NCBI GenBank assembly: GCA_024449915.1
Contig: JAMZAV010001043.1
Coordinates: 1-64,000, forward strand
DNA length: 64,000 bases
Direction of reading: 5' to 3'
Origin: Sweltsa coloradensis
Taxonomy: Eukaryota > Arthropoda > Insecta > Plecoptera > Chloroperlidae
A model generated the notes under the pieces. The model was not told the origin of the DNA. It saw only the letters and a list, made by a program, of their open reading frames with translations, and ran no database searches. The position numbers were made by a program, and so were the translations under genes. Positions 10,679 through 22,710 of the stretch are shown here, in pieces; position 1 is the stretch's first letter, and each line of letters starts with the position of its first letter.

Positions 10679-10968
10679 TTATATCTGTCTATATTCTTAT
10701 GTAACCTTTCTGCTGAAACCCTTTTTGTAGGCGTCCGGTGTCTTTTTGGGAAATTTCCCTCTACTGACTGCATCACATCAGCAAAGCCCTGCCTGCCTGC
10801 CCGCAAGCTTTTCCTTGATGCGATAATTAATCATGTATATAAATGTTTTAAGCAGCTACAAAAAATACTAAATAGTAATAATTTATACTTTAGTTTCATC
10901 GAATAACTGTAGCCTCAATAGATTTTTCAAATGGTGTGTAGAGCTGAGTTGAGGTATCTCCTGTGTCC
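10679..10968. other. No gene seen
   Basis: Open frame 10631-10906 begins inside the HLE-A end and has no family resemblance. It is treated as chance. Confidence 0.4.
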
Positions 10969-11046
10969 ACCATGTAGAATAGGTGACTACCATCTAGAAT
11001 AGATGATTACCATGTAGAATAGATGATTACCATGTAGAATAGATTT
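10969..11046 (+). repeat. Minisatellite, 20-bp unit, four copies
   Basis: ACCATGTAGAATAGATGATT-type units start at 10969, 10989, 11009 and 11029 with few differences, and the last unit is partial. Confidence 0.85.
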
Positions 11047-12019
11047 ATCGCAAAACTCTGCCCGGGAAACTAATTTTTTAAATCATTTCGAAAACTCATT
11101 TTAATAATAACAACGTCATCCCTAGTTATTTGAAAAAAATCTTTCACTCACATGATAATTTCAAGCAAAACTGGACAAGTCCAATGCACGAACCGGCACG
11201 AACAGGTTTCGAGTACAAATAACATTTCTAACAAAACTTAGTTGATGTTCAAACACATCTCTCACATCAAAGAGGTGATATGCGATGGGCATGATAATTT
11301 TTGTAAAAAATATACAACTATCGATTAGCAATAAAATACCACACATAAAAAGTATGGTTGTTGGAAACTTCTCATTTTCGAAGTCAGCTTCATAGATGGA
11401 ATAACGAATAAGAAAATAACGATCTATATATCTGGACTGGAGACAAGTACGGGTTTGTGAGTACAAGAAAGAGGGAGCGAAGCTACTTAATAAAATACCG
11501 TCGAAGAATTACAAATAGATTTCTGTTTCTTTCTAGCGTCCAAATCTCGTTGTTTGTGGAGGTGCCGGGTATGCATATATGAAGTTTGGGTACGCAGCCC
11601 GTCCCCTGCCTCCCGGCCCACCAAAACATCCTCATCCTTGTTAAGGGGAAAATGCAAAAAAAAAACGATCATCAATCGAAGGTCGCGTTCGGCGTTCGCG
11701 CTGCGTCTGTTGTGGCGATTAAAATTGTGTAAAAATCATTCAACGCTAGGGGGGTTTCCCCCCCCCCCCCCCCCCCCCATTCCAGAAAAATAATTTTCGA
11801 TATCTTTTCTTCGATTCCCCTTTGTAGGTGACGGGACGTGCTTCGGGAAGAAACACCCTGTCATAACTATTTTAAAAAACGTGTTGGTATGCTTACGAGT
11901 AGAAACCATTTTATACCCGCTTTTCCACACTACTCCCCGTCAAAAGCACGAAACAAAATCAAATTTAAATCTTGAATCAAACACTTTGGGTTTTTTTTTT
12001 GTTGGGGGGGTCGGGGGGT
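11047..12019. other. No gene seen; contains a poly-C tract
   Basis: A C run of about 20 at 11759-11779 makes proline- and glycine-rich artefactual frames. Nothing else is recognised. Confidence 0.4.
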
Positions 12020-12180
12020 ATGTGTCACGTGCCTACGTCACCAGGGGGTCTTCTGATTGGGCGCTTCCCGCGGGAGCTCCGCCCAAACAAACAGTTTTCA
12101 TCGCCTGCGTCTCGCGTCTTCTATAGGCAGGGGTGGGAGTCGTGTGAACAACGTCGTAACAGGCGGTCGATCGAACGCAG
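12020..12180 (+). promoter_or_regulatory. Promoter-like cluster of transcription-factor motifs
   Basis: Within about 60 bp lie an E-box CACGTG (12026-12031), a CRE-like TACGTCA (12034-12040), an inverted CCAAT box ATTGG (12056-12060), an E2F-like site in the palindrome TCCCGCGGGA (12066-12075) and a GC box CTCCGCCC (12077-12084). The stretch is much richer in CpG than its surroundings. This clustering is typical of TATA-less housekeeping promoters, but no transcript is shown. It could drive the reading frame at 12981. Confidence 0.4.
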
Positions 12181-12980
12181 GGGAAATAGTGGGATTTTTT
12201 ATTTAAAAAATAACGTAAAAAAATTTTCACATTCCCTTCGTGATAACCCATAAGTTTTTATTTCTTTAAAAGTTTTTGACTAAATTTTTTTCCATGATAA
12301 AATGCCGCCAAACTCATGATTTAAATTTTTGTTTTTAAATATCAAAAATGTTTCTGCCGACCGTTATGCCCGGCATGTTGTAGCCTACTTATTTACTGTA
12401 AAGTAAACGATATTGTAAGCTAAAAAATGGGCCTGTTTTTTCATTAGAAGGGAAAGGGGGCCACCTTAATTAAATTTGGAATTTAAGCCTCTACGGGGGA
12501 CCTTTGTGGTTGCCCCAATTTTCAACACTATTTTTTATTCCTAAAAAATTCAACCTTTAGTCATTTAACCAGTCTTTTCCTCCAAAATTTTAAATTTTAA
12601 TTACAACAAGTTGTGAGCTTTTTTTAAAAAGTTAGTACTCCGTTTGTAGGCTAGTGGTAAGGTGGGCATAATAAAGAGGTACTAAACTTGGTAGGGTGTA
12701 TGACTAGGTGCCCTAAGCCCCGTGCAGGTGTATAGGCCTAGTACAGATAGGGCATTCACATTGTTATTGTATCAACCTGTTGAGCCTCCCGAATCCAACA
12801 ATGCAACGCCAGCCACAGGTGTTACTATGGAAATTATTTACCACACCTCACATATTTTAAACACTAGTTTAAATACCGTCAATTCATAGATTGTGACTAG
12901 TCTAGGCCTCGACGATATTCTAAACTCCCCTTTTCGCGCAAAATCTAAATTTGAGTGTAGGCCTATGTAGCAACATCCCC

Positions 12981-13235
12981 ATGATGGGAAATTCGGAAAC
13001 TGTTTCAACCTGTAGGCCTAATAATAATGCTGGGGCAAACGATCCAGTTAGACCTAGTGACGCAAACGGTTCCGAAAGAAAATACGTCCTGTGGAGCGAT
13101 GAAATCGAGGAGGAACTTGGCCACGAATGGGAAAGCGACACTTGCGCGGACTCTTGTTCCCAGCCTGGCCCTGACGGGCTCGATTCGGTGTGTATTCTTC
13201 ACAGTGTGAGGCCGAGGGGCCTGTACTACTCATAA
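12981..13235 (+). CDS. Possible coding exon, acidic 84-residue reading frame, unknown function
   Basis: Starts at tandem ATGs (12981, 12984) and stays open to TAA at 13233-13235. The product starts MMGNSETVST and is hydrophilic, with an acidic block KYVLWSDEIEEELGHEWESD at about residues 41-60 and a Cys-containing DTCADSCSQPGPDG segment. I do not recognise a family. A phase-0 donor-like GTGAGG at 13206-13211 would make the coding part 12981-13205, a first exon of a longer gene. Base use is more balanced and CpG-rich than in the flanks, which favours real coding sequence. It lies 0.9 kb downstream of the motif cluster at 12.03 kb. Uncertain: no acceptor, no homology, and nearby consensus is suspect. 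Confidence 0.3.
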   Translation: MMGNSETVSTCRPNNNAGANDPVRPSDANGSERKYVLWSDEIEEELGHEWESDTCADSCSQPGPDGLDSVCILHSVRPRGLYYS

Positions 13236-14464
13236 TTTACTAGGCTTAGTATTGCCCTAGCCCTCTCCCTCTCATTCTCATTATTTATTTACCAAAATTG
13301 AAATCTTAACTTCTGGAAAGTGGCGGAAAATACTATTACCTAGTCCTAGGGCCCTCCCCTAGTCCAGTCGTTTAGCGTCTACCAACCATGAACCAATGAC
13401 CTTTCGCGATTTCGTAGGCCAGGCTAAGCTTGCCTAAGTCCTCTATTCAACGGTAGGGCCTAGGCCCGGGGTAACCCTGATGTAAACCCGGGGGCTTTTT
13501 TACACTTTACGTAGTACGTTGGCTTTTTAAAAACGGTTAGGCAAATTTGGTCGGGTCCGCGATTATATTGGGGCTCCCCAAAAAAATGGAAAGTGGGGGC
13601 CCAACCGGACAATGGGGAAAGGTTTTCCGGGGACGTTTTGTTTTCCCCAATTGTGAAAAGGCTCAAGCTGTGCAAAATATTTTTTGCACCCCACCGTGTA
13701 ATTAAAAACCCCCCCCCCCCCCCCCCAGCACCAAAATGATTGTAGGCCTTCGCCCCCCTAACTTTTGAATTCCCTTTATTAACGAGTCCATGATTAGTAA
13801 AGGGATCCCCATTTTAAATTCGTTAGATTACGTTTTTAAATCGTTTGTGATGTTTCAAGATAATTTATGTTAAACATAATTTTTGAAAACGCGATAAACA
13901 TTTTTTTATTTTGGTGTAGGCCTACTATTCATTGTTCATCTGTTTTAGAACAGTTTTTGTGTGGAAGTAGAAAGCCATTTTTTTTTCAAGTCCTTAATTT
14001 TGTATCCCGTAGGGCCTCTAAAATCGTACCAAAAAAAATCTGTTAGTCTTAGCTTAGGTTACGTGTTTCTGAAAGTTTTTTTGTCGTTATGAAATCGAAA
14101 ATTTGCGTGTTTACTGTTTTTTTTTCAAAAACCCGGAAAAATCTGGGGAAAATGGTTTCTATTTGGAATTTTTCTTTTTTCCCCTCCCTATTCCCAACTC
14201 AGAAATCGGGTCTTTAAAAAAAAAATACCCCCCTTTCATTCGTTGCGTATTTAGGACATCACTACCCTCCAGCCTTCTAAACAACGAACTCAAAAAATTT
14301 TCGAAAACCTAAAAAGTTGGTGGTTTTTTGGGTTTAACCCAATTAGACCTTCGAAAAGTTCATAATAAATAATTTTAAATTTTTTTTTTTTTTTTTTTTT
14401 TTTTTTCTACATGATGTGGGCCTTCTTCTGATTGGAATAGGTCTAAAAGTGTCAAAATCGGTTC
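13236..14464. other. No gene seen; homopolymer-rich sequence
   Basis: Runs of C, G, A and T of 4-19 bases follow each other closely (for example a C run at 13709-13727). No exon can be supported, and short exons would be unreadable if homopolymer lengths are wrong. Confidence 0.4.
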
Positions 14465-14544
14465 GTTTAGGGTAGACCTCGTAGTATTCAGTTCACAGAC
14501 ATCCGTTTAGGGTAGACCTCGTAGTATTCAGTTCACAGACATCC
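14465..14544 (+). repeat. Perfect 40-bp direct tandem duplication
   Basis: The 40 bases from 14465 (GTTTAGGGTAGACCTCGTAG...) are repeated without change from 14505. This is a recent duplication or an assembly artefact. Confidence 0.9.
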
Positions 14545-15865
14545 CAATTTGCAGCCGTGAAAAATATAGTTTCTGTTCTCTAAAAGTCACCGAACTTGAT
14601 ATTAGGTAGGCTACTCTTACAATGCTGGACTCTTTGACTTCTGGCCGGCCGCGTGAATATGCAGGCCTGACGCCGAAGGTGTTTTATGGCCAAGTGACAA
14701 CAGCGCTCGCTGCCCATTTCCCGGTGAGAGTGAGAGTGAAAGAATGAAAGGGTTCCACTTCGTGTTGTTTACGTTCAGTTGGGAAGGCGGAGTGTGAGAA
14801 CCTGCTATTAACAAACACAAGACTGTAAACTGACACTTTTTCTTGTCGAGTAGGTATCAAGTTCAGTATTATACTGGTTTGTGGTTCCTTGCTTCGAAAT
14901 CTGAGTAATCTCTATTTAGGCAAAGCTGCCAGTGCCCTCAGTTCTCTCCACGAGTCACTCAGCAAATGTAACATGACGGTTGACGCGCCCGTATCAACTG
15001 CAATTCAGTAATAATTATTATTGTCAGAGCCATGGTCTGAGCACCTTTTATTCCCGCACTTTAAAAAATGCGGAATGCAATATGACGTCGCGAGTCGTGT
15101 GTGAGAGTTGAGTACCGGTAGGCGTAGTTAATTTGCTAATGGATGGACGGGACGGGTCTGACTGACCATTCGTGCATGCATTCTCACATCGTAGTTGTAT
15201 GTCTTGATGTTATTTTCCCCCAAAATTTATGTCCCGATTTAAAAAATCTCAATCCTAACTAACAGTTGCGGTACTAGATATTTTGTTATATCGATCCTTT
15301 ATTTAAAAAAGGTATCTGGGGCAAGCTTCTATACTCGACAATTCAAAAATGTTAAAAATATGTTTTTTCAAGTGCATCTGTTCTCCTATTTACCACACGA
15401 CACCAAGGAATTTGGGGGTTTTCATTCCGCAAGCCTACGTTCAATGTTGGGCCCTAGATGCATGTTCTTCCGCTATTTTATGCGTTTACGCTTTTGTCAG
15501 GTCATATTACATTTCATAATACTATTGTTTGCTTCCCCGACCCTATAGCTTTTCTCTATATTTAATGAAACTAAGTACATGCGGTGGAATAAGTAGGCCT
15601 AGTAGTGGCCTACATTGAAACATGTAGGGATTGTCATGTCAGGGCTGGTTACTAATGTTCGAATACGATTAGGATTGTGTGGATCGATTCTTGTTAGTGT
15701 AAGCCCACACACGTTTTATGCCATATTATTATTCCCACGATACGCGTGTCCCGTGTCAGTCTGTTTGAACTCTTACCTCGAGGAAAACTACATTTTACCG
15801 GTGGCTGTATGTTGTGGTGTCTCAAGGGGGGGGGGGGGCGTCAGACTCATATGACGCTCCTGTCT
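14545..15865. other. No gene seen
   Basis: Unclassified sequence with a G run at 15828-15838. GACGGTTGACGCGCCC at 14973-14988 resembles part of a short repeat also seen near 22.65 kb and 60.58 kb. Confidence 0.4.
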
Positions 15866-16327
15866 GTAGTAGGGCTGAGCTTAAAAAAAGAACTCGTTCC
15901 TTTTTTGGAAACTTTTTAAATAACTCGTTCCATTTTTAGTTAGAGGAACTTTTAACACAAAAGTTACACATTGGGGGGGAACTTTTAATAAAGCCAAAGT
16001 TACTTTTACTCTTAGAGATGACAAAACCCACCATGCCTCTACATTTGAAAACACATTTAGTTGATACAGATATGAAAATCATTTGATAAAAAACAGTACC
16101 GGTAGCATATCATTTTTAGGGGGCGTAACCTCGATTGATGAACCTGTCATATTTGCTCGCGACGACGATTCTTGGAAATCGCGAACTAAATCTTATGCAG
16201 GCCTATCTACCAAATGATAATGTATCTGATAAAGGAACTTTTATTATTTCGACCTTTTTTATGTGAGGGAACTGCATGATCTTTTTTTTAAAGTTCCTTT
16301 TTTTGCGGAAACTTACCCAACACTGAT
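15866..16327. mobile_element. Probable MITE with AACTCGTTCC-type inverted ends
   Basis: The left end has TAGGGCTGAGCTTAAAAAAA followed by AACTCGTTCCTTTTTTGGAA. The right end is the rough reverse complement: AAAGTTCCTTTTTTTGCGGA and CTTACCCAACACTGATCG. Several GGAACTTT words lie inside. A related end (AACGAGTTCCTTTCTAACAC) occurs at 55896-55925. Target duplications could not be fixed, so the superfamily is open. Confidence 0.45.
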
Positions 16328-19300
16328 CGTAATCTTCCTCCATGCCAAATGCCACCTGCGAATAAACTTGTGATTTGCCTTCTGCCCTTGAAAGTCCAGT
16401 TCATAATATTGTCTCCGAACTACCGATTAGTCACGATATGTCGGTCCGTCCGGAGCACATTATTTGACTGTTGCCCTTCACTGAACAGTTTTGTAGTGAG
16501 TAGGCCTACATCTAAATACAGATTTTACTGCCTGTTTATTGTATTTTATTGAGAGATTATGTCTAATGCAAATGCGAATTACTTCCTACTACTTTGTTAT
16601 TTGCACCATTATGTGTGTGTTGTCAGCCAACGACCTTTTTTCTAACCTCAAGGCCAACTATTATTTCTTGAAGTGGTTGGTATATTTACAGAAGTTTTCC
16701 GGTATCCATTGAGTATGTGTTATTAATTTATTATGTACTTTCAGTCCGGTTAATAACCCCCACCCGACAGGAACTTTTTCATATGTTTACAGACATTTTC
16801 AATAGGTAGGTAGTCACGTTTTCTCTTTCAAGTAAAGCACAGGTAAAAATGTAGAAAGAACTGTCATACAGACAAGAGAGCACGCCACGCCTTCCGGCCT
16901 TCCCTGTTTAGCAGCTAGCAGGCAGACCCAAACCTGCCGATGCCCCGGGCAACTGCGTAATAAACAACTCTAGCCGGTTCACACGTTCAAAAGTCCATAT
17001 TGCAGTTGGTTGGTACACGTGCCGTTGACACAAAACACCTAACCCTCCTAGCAGTTGTTGCACCTGCCGTTGGCACTTGCTTGTTGGCAAGGTCCACTGG
17101 ATTTCCGCTAGGCTTCGCTGCCGCGCACAGGCCGATGGCCAAGTAAGGTCGTCCGATACACTTCCACTATGGGGCCGCCATGATGGATCACAACTGTGGG
17201 TAAATTCGCGGCGAATTTTAAAATTGGCCGCGGGCCCCCGAATGCATTGTCCACGGGAAGATACTCATTTGAACCATTAACACAGCATTAATTATTGTAT
17301 CAGTATAAGCATTAGCGTCGCGTAAAAAGGCTTAATTATCTGAACAAAATAATGCAGAAAAAATTTAAATCAAATTAAAATGATAATAAATTATAAAGCT
17401 GGCATATATTTTGCCTTTGGGCCCATATAGACCTTGTTTAGGCTTAATGAAATGCTACATAGGGTTTTGCTACATAAAATAATAGGCTATACTGTATTTT
17501 ATTTGTATCAGGGGAAACAAAAAGGTAATGTTTCCAAGACAAAATCATCCAATCCCAATCATCTGGAATGGCCTTATTTTGAAACTTCAAACTGTAGGCC
17601 TATTTTGAATGATAAGATTTACCCCAAATTAAAAGCTACATTGCCTTGTATTCCCAAAACATAATGGGCTATATTTTTATTTTTCAGACCAGGGAAAAAG
17701 GGGTAGGCCTAAACGTTTCCAAGGCCAAATCCAAATAATCGGAATAGCCACTTTGTAACTTCAAATTACTTGCAAGATAATATTAAGCCTATAAGAATTT
17801 TATTACAAAAAAAAATAATGGGCTATATTTTATTTGTATCAAATCAGGGAACAAGGCAGGCCTCAACGTTTCCTGGCCCCCTTTAGAATCCCCAACTTGA
17901 AACTTCGCAAACTTTCCGTATTCAATGTTTTGCAATTTATTAATAAGGGAGCGAGGGAGTGGGGCCAGGCCTTTTATTAATAATAAATATGATATTATCC
18001 AAAACAAAAAGCACACTGCCGGTCCCGGGTTATTGTATAAAACAAATCCCAATAAAAATTTGAGAATATGCACCCTTCAACCTGTATTTTAGTCCAAATT
18101 TTCAGGTAGGCTTATCATTGATGTTTTTTAAAAGGGGGGGGGGGGGCAGGGAAAACAATAAAAACATATATTTGGGTGTAGCAGTGCTTTAAAAGCGGGT
18201 GGACAGTAAAAGGAAGAGTACCTGAGGTGATCGGGGAAATATTTTTTAGGTTTTTGACATGTAATATGGGGGGCCTCCCCCAAAACGCATACTTACAATG
18301 GGTCCAAGTAAAAAAAAAATACAATAAAATGTCATGCAATATCAGGCTTTTAATTTTAATTTATTTGTGGCTCCATCATTTTATCTGTAGGCCTCCCTTA
18401 GAACTTATAATATGCTTTGTTGGGCTAAATTTTTTGAAAATTCCTATTAGTACAACTTTGTACCTGTCAATGGAAAAAAAAAAACAAAATTGAAGGGAAA
18501 TTTCTAAGGAATGGAACTAGATAAAATGGTTGGAATAATAATTATAGTAGGCTAATTCAAACAAAAAAAAATCATGTTTTTATTAAAAATGTAACAGTCC
18601 ATTAAATAATTTAAGTTGCTAAAATAAAAAGCATAGGTAGGCCTATTCCGGTACCGGAAAAACTAATTAGGTTGGATTTACAACAGGATTTTCATTGATA
18701 TGAATAAAAACTCTAGTAAAAACAGTAAAAAAGATTGTAAAATTATAATACGCCCAAGCATCGGGCCTGGAGGCACTTTCAAAAAAATTATTGAAAACAT
18801 TTTTTGACATGTTTTTTTTAAAAAGCGGGATATTTGGCCCAACCTACCAATGAGAATGGAAAAAATTTTTTTATAGTTTGGGGTTTTTATATTTAATGTA
18901 TTATTAGGCCTAATTGGCCTAAATCAAAATTTTTTAAAAATTTAAAAAAATGCTGAAAATTTATATAATTTTTTAATAGGACCCCTTTTCAAAGAGATAC
19001 CAAGCCTAAGCTTTATCATTTAAATAGGATAAAATATAAATAAAATATTTTTTCTCATTGGCACAGGGCACGAGTAAAAAATAATATTTCCCCAAAAGGG
19101 GAAAAATTAGCCAAAATTTTAGGGAAGTGCAGCGAAGGTAAGTAGCCAGGCCGGGGGGCCTACCTGAAAAAATTTTTTGGAGAAGTCTTCAAAAAGTTTT
19201 TCTAATTGGCAATGACAGAGTAAAGAAGAAACTTCCCCACGGGGAAATTTTATGTTAAAATTTTTTTTCCAAATTTGCACCGAAGTGTAGGCCTACCTCA

Positions 19301-19539
19301 CCGCAGTAGGGCCTATCAATCTAAAACCAGCAAACCGACAGGGGGGAAAAACCGATTTTCCAAAATGGCTGGAATAAGAGGAAACCTTTGCTTGGAAAAC
19401 CCCCAGTTACGGGAGCAGTATATGCCGAAAAATAATTTGATGACCAAGAAAAAAACCACAAATAAAAATTTTTTATTCCAAAACCCCTAGGTAGAAAAAA
19501 AACCCGCTTTCGTCTTTCATTTTACTGGTGGCCGTTTGT
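16328..19539. other. No gene seen; dense TAGGCCTA words and homopolymers
   Basis: No exon or classifiable element was supported. The palindromic word TAGGCCTA occurs at 16501, 17595, 17704, 18638, 18905 and 19288. Long A and T runs after 18500 look like consensus expansion. Confidence 0.4.
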
Positions 19540-20160
19540 CCTACATGAAGGGGGGGTTGTCCTACAGTAGGCTGGTTGTATGACGGGTGGCTGGTTGTCT
19601 GCACTGGAGGTGGTTTGTCCTGCACAGATGGGGTTTGTCCACAGTGAGGCTGGTTGTTGTCACTGGGGAAAACTGTTCTACATGAAGGCTGGTTGGTATC
19701 CCAGAGGGCTTTTTGTATTTTGCAAAGGGGGCTGGCTCCCTACACTGGTGACTGGTTGTCTTGCACTGGGGGGGCTGGTTGCTGCACAGGTGGGGGTTGC
19801 TTGCACAGTGGCTGGTGTCTACACTGGGGGCTGTTGCTTGCACGGGAGGGGGGTTGTCTACACTGGGTGTGGTTTCTACATGGGGGGCTGGTTTTGTCTA
19901 CGGGGGTGGTGGTTGTTACAGGGTGGCTGGTTGTCTTCATGGAAACTGGTTGTCCGCCCCGGTGGTGGTTGTCTTGCACTGGGGGCTGTTGTCTTGCACG
20001 GGGGCGGTTGTCTAACTGGAGGCTGGTTTCTACACGGGGGCTAGTTGTCTTGCACTGGAAACGGGTTTGCCCGCACAGGGGTGGTTGTCTTGCACTGGTG
20101 GCGGGGGTCTACACTGAAGGGGTGCTTGCATGGAGGCTGGTTTCTTGCCGGGTGGCACTG
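19540..20160 (+). repeat. Degenerate minisatellite, about 20-30-bp units rich in GGCTGGTTGTC
   Basis: Variants of GGGGGCTGGTTGTCTTGCAC recur with irregular spacing. Both strands have long open frames (154 and 191 codons plus, 93 minus) with monotonous Gly/Leu/Cys or Thr/Gln/Pro content, which is what a GT-rich minisatellite with few stops produces. Confidence 0.85.
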
Positions 20161-20370
20161 GAGTGGGGCTTTTTTTGGGGTTTCCGGGGGGAAAAGGAAA
20201 AACAATGTATCAAATTTTTAACAAGATAAATACTAAATAGTCCAAATTCATGGCTACATTGGGCCCAAGGTTTCCGTAGCCGTAGGCCTAGGTTAATTAT
20301 GGTAAGAAAAGATTGTGCCAAACTTGCCGCATACGACATCCCGTGCTTCTACATATGGAAGGACTTGTCC

Positions 20371-20430
20371 CCCTGAAAATCAGTTATAACTGAGTGGGGA
20401 GACCTAAATGCAAATTTTTTTATTTTAATT
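20371..20430 (+). repeat. Isolated SINE-A tail
   Basis: CCCCCTGAAAATCAGTTATAACTGAGTGGGGAGACCTAAATGCAA is a close variant of the SINE-A tail at 769-812. No tRNA head is seen upstream, so the copy is 5'-truncated. Confidence 0.6.
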
Positions 20431-21979
20431 ATTTATAAATGCAAAATTTTAAGGGTCAGGGTTTGAGTTTGCGGTATTGCCAAAAGTGCGGGATTATATT
20501 TTGGGAGGCTAATAGGCCCAGGCCTACATACTTTTAATTGGACATGTTCGGTTCAAAATAACTTTTACCAAACGCCTATGCGTTCGGCACAATAAAAATT
20601 TAACATAGGGGGTAGAAAACCGTAGGCCTTTTTGGGTCCAGGGTTCGTTAGGGGAGGGGTTAAAAAGCAAAACAAACCACATGTATTTATGTAGGGCCCA
20701 CTCCCCCATGCAATTTTCCATACAAAATACCCTGCGGCTATTCAAAAAGTTAGCTACGGGAAAAATTTTCATATAATTTTTTGCGTAAACTAGGGCTAAC
20801 CCGTGACGGTAAATTACGACTGCTATTTTTAAACCCTAGCTACGGTAAACGGGGTAAAGTTGCCCTAGGGACAATACGTTTTGTTCTATTTTTTCAGTAG
20901 GGTTGATAATTTACTAGGAGGCCCTAGACCACAAAATGATTTACACAGGCAGGGTAGGGGTTAGGCCCTAGATCTACGCCCCAAAATACAGCCCTAGAAA
21001 ATGTCACCGGTCCTTACCAACTGAGGGTGAAGACAAAACACAACAACAAGATAGATTGACGGCCTCTAATTTAGCCGGAGTAAGGATTGTTTTGTGTCCC
21101 GACCTACGTTCAAATTAAACCCATTAAGGCAGTGCTAGGTACCGGTACCGTTAAACCTCAGAGGTAGGCCTAACTAATCTGTAGAGCCTAGCTAGCCCCA
21201 TGTTGAATTGGGGTTTTTGTTTGTAGGCCTACCTAAACCCCCTTTTGACCAGGGCTGTGTGTAAAACAAATTGGCCAAGGTCCTAGGCCCGGGCCCTTTC
21301 CAGGCTAGGGTTATGGAGAAGGGATCACCAAAGCCTGGGTTAGGCCCCCGGCCCTTCCCTTGGTTTTGTGGAGGCCTGGCCTAGGCCCCTTTCCCTTTAT
21401 TTTTAAAGTACTATTATGAATTTTCCCTGCAATAAAAAAATTTGGGCCCAACCTAAAGGGGGCTATATTTGGGGGGCCTCCCCCAGCCCCCAGCCCGCCC
21501 AAAGGATAGCCCACCCCCAGCCTAATTAAATATGTTAAACTCTAAAAACTTGCTGGGGCCCAAAGTCCCTACCCTTAAAATACAGAACTAAAAATATAAT
21601 TGCAATTCCCCTGGTTTTTACATCCTATCAAACTGGACTGTCAATGCTGTCCATCACGCCTGCAATTTTAGACCCATTTAGCTCTTCTTCTCGGAGGAAG
21701 AAGGAAATCTAAATAGTCAAACCCTTTCCCCGGGGCTTTCCGAACAATTTTGGGGCTACACACCCCGTATTTGAATGAGAGAATATGCCAAATATAAAAA
21801 AAAAACACAACACCAAATACAACGCAATAGTGGGCGCCAGACGAAAAAAAGGGGGGTTTTTATCCAAAATGGGTTCTAATTTCGCGTCGGAGACCTTTCT
21901 TTTGGGTTCTAAAACCCCCCGTAGGAGTAGATACAGGGGGACCTTTTGGGTTTTTGGTAGTTGCAGTAACACTAACCCC
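20431..21979. other. No gene seen; homopolymer-rich sequence
   Basis: Many short CCCC/GGGG/AAAA runs and TAGGCCTA words (21165, 21224). No supported exon. Confidence 0.4.
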
Positions 21980-22200
21980 CCTAGCAGATTTAAGCCGGGG
22001 TCCCACGGCCTTTTTATTTGACGGGGCCCCAGGTATAAAAAAGGTAAAACCCCGCGCCCACACCCGTGGGACCGGGGCGGCCCGGCTTTCGCGTCGCGGC
22101 GTAGCTTCCGTCGTTGCGGGAAAATTTTGCACGCGTCAAAGAGAACGCGCAAAAGGGGAATAAAAAAGGCAGGGGGTAGTCCGGCCCGTACATGCTCGTT
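21980..22200. promoter_or_regulatory. CpG-rich segment, possible promoter or 5' exon
   Basis: The stretch around 22070-22150 holds many CG dinucleotides (CGCGTCGCGGCGTAGC, CGTCGTTGCGGGAAAA, CACGCG, AACGCGCAAAAG). GCGGGAAAA is an E2F-like word. Open frames on both strands (187 codons minus, 60-94 codons in other frames) have no recognisable domain. The high G/C run density suggests unreliable consensus, so only the CpG richness is claimed. Confidence 0.2.
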
Positions 22201-22579
22201 GAAACGGTCCCCCGAAAACCCCCCTGGTCGCCCCTCGTATGAATGAAAAGGGGAGTTTGTTTTGTTCTTCACCTTTTTGACCTTTTGAAATCCTTTTGTA
22301 AAGCCTCCTCAAACCCGGGTCAAAAGCAGGTGCAGGTATTTTTTTATATGAGGCTTGAGAGCCAAAACGCCGTGGGGGCCCCTCAGTTTTTTTCTGAACC
22401 CGATACCGCGGCCCCGTCAACCACCCCGGCCCGACCCAGGCCCGTCGATCAAAGGGCGTGGGGCCCCCGGGTTTACCCTGCCCTTTTCCTTCACACCCCC
22501 TAAACCCCGCGGGTGTTACATTTTCCCGTGAAGGGGGGTTTCGATTGACCTTGATAACCTATCTACCCCTCCGTTCACT

Positions 22580-22665
22580 TTTCCCCGCCCCTGACTGTTC
22601 TGTCCTCCCATCCCCCAACCCCCCACATCCCCTAGGCTAGAGTGGCGCATTTTGACGTAACTGTT
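22580..22665. repeat. Short C-rich repeat shared with 60484-60608
   Basis: A C-rich stretch is followed by AGGCTAGAGTGGCGCATTTT and GAC.TAAC.GTTGAC. The same order, with changes, interrupts HLE-A copy d at 60484-60608. Confidence 0.6.
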
Positions 22666-22710
22666 GACACACCCTACCCATCAACGTGAAACGAAAATAG
22701 ATCTCCTAGG

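Noticed and set aside
19654..20229. 191-codon frame
   Set aside because: Lies in a degenerate minisatellite. Composition is monotonous and several frames are open at once.
21709..22272. 187-codon minus-strand frame
   Set aside because: No recognisable domain, other long frames overlap on both strands, and it lies in homopolymer-rich, CpG-rich sequence where chance frames are long.
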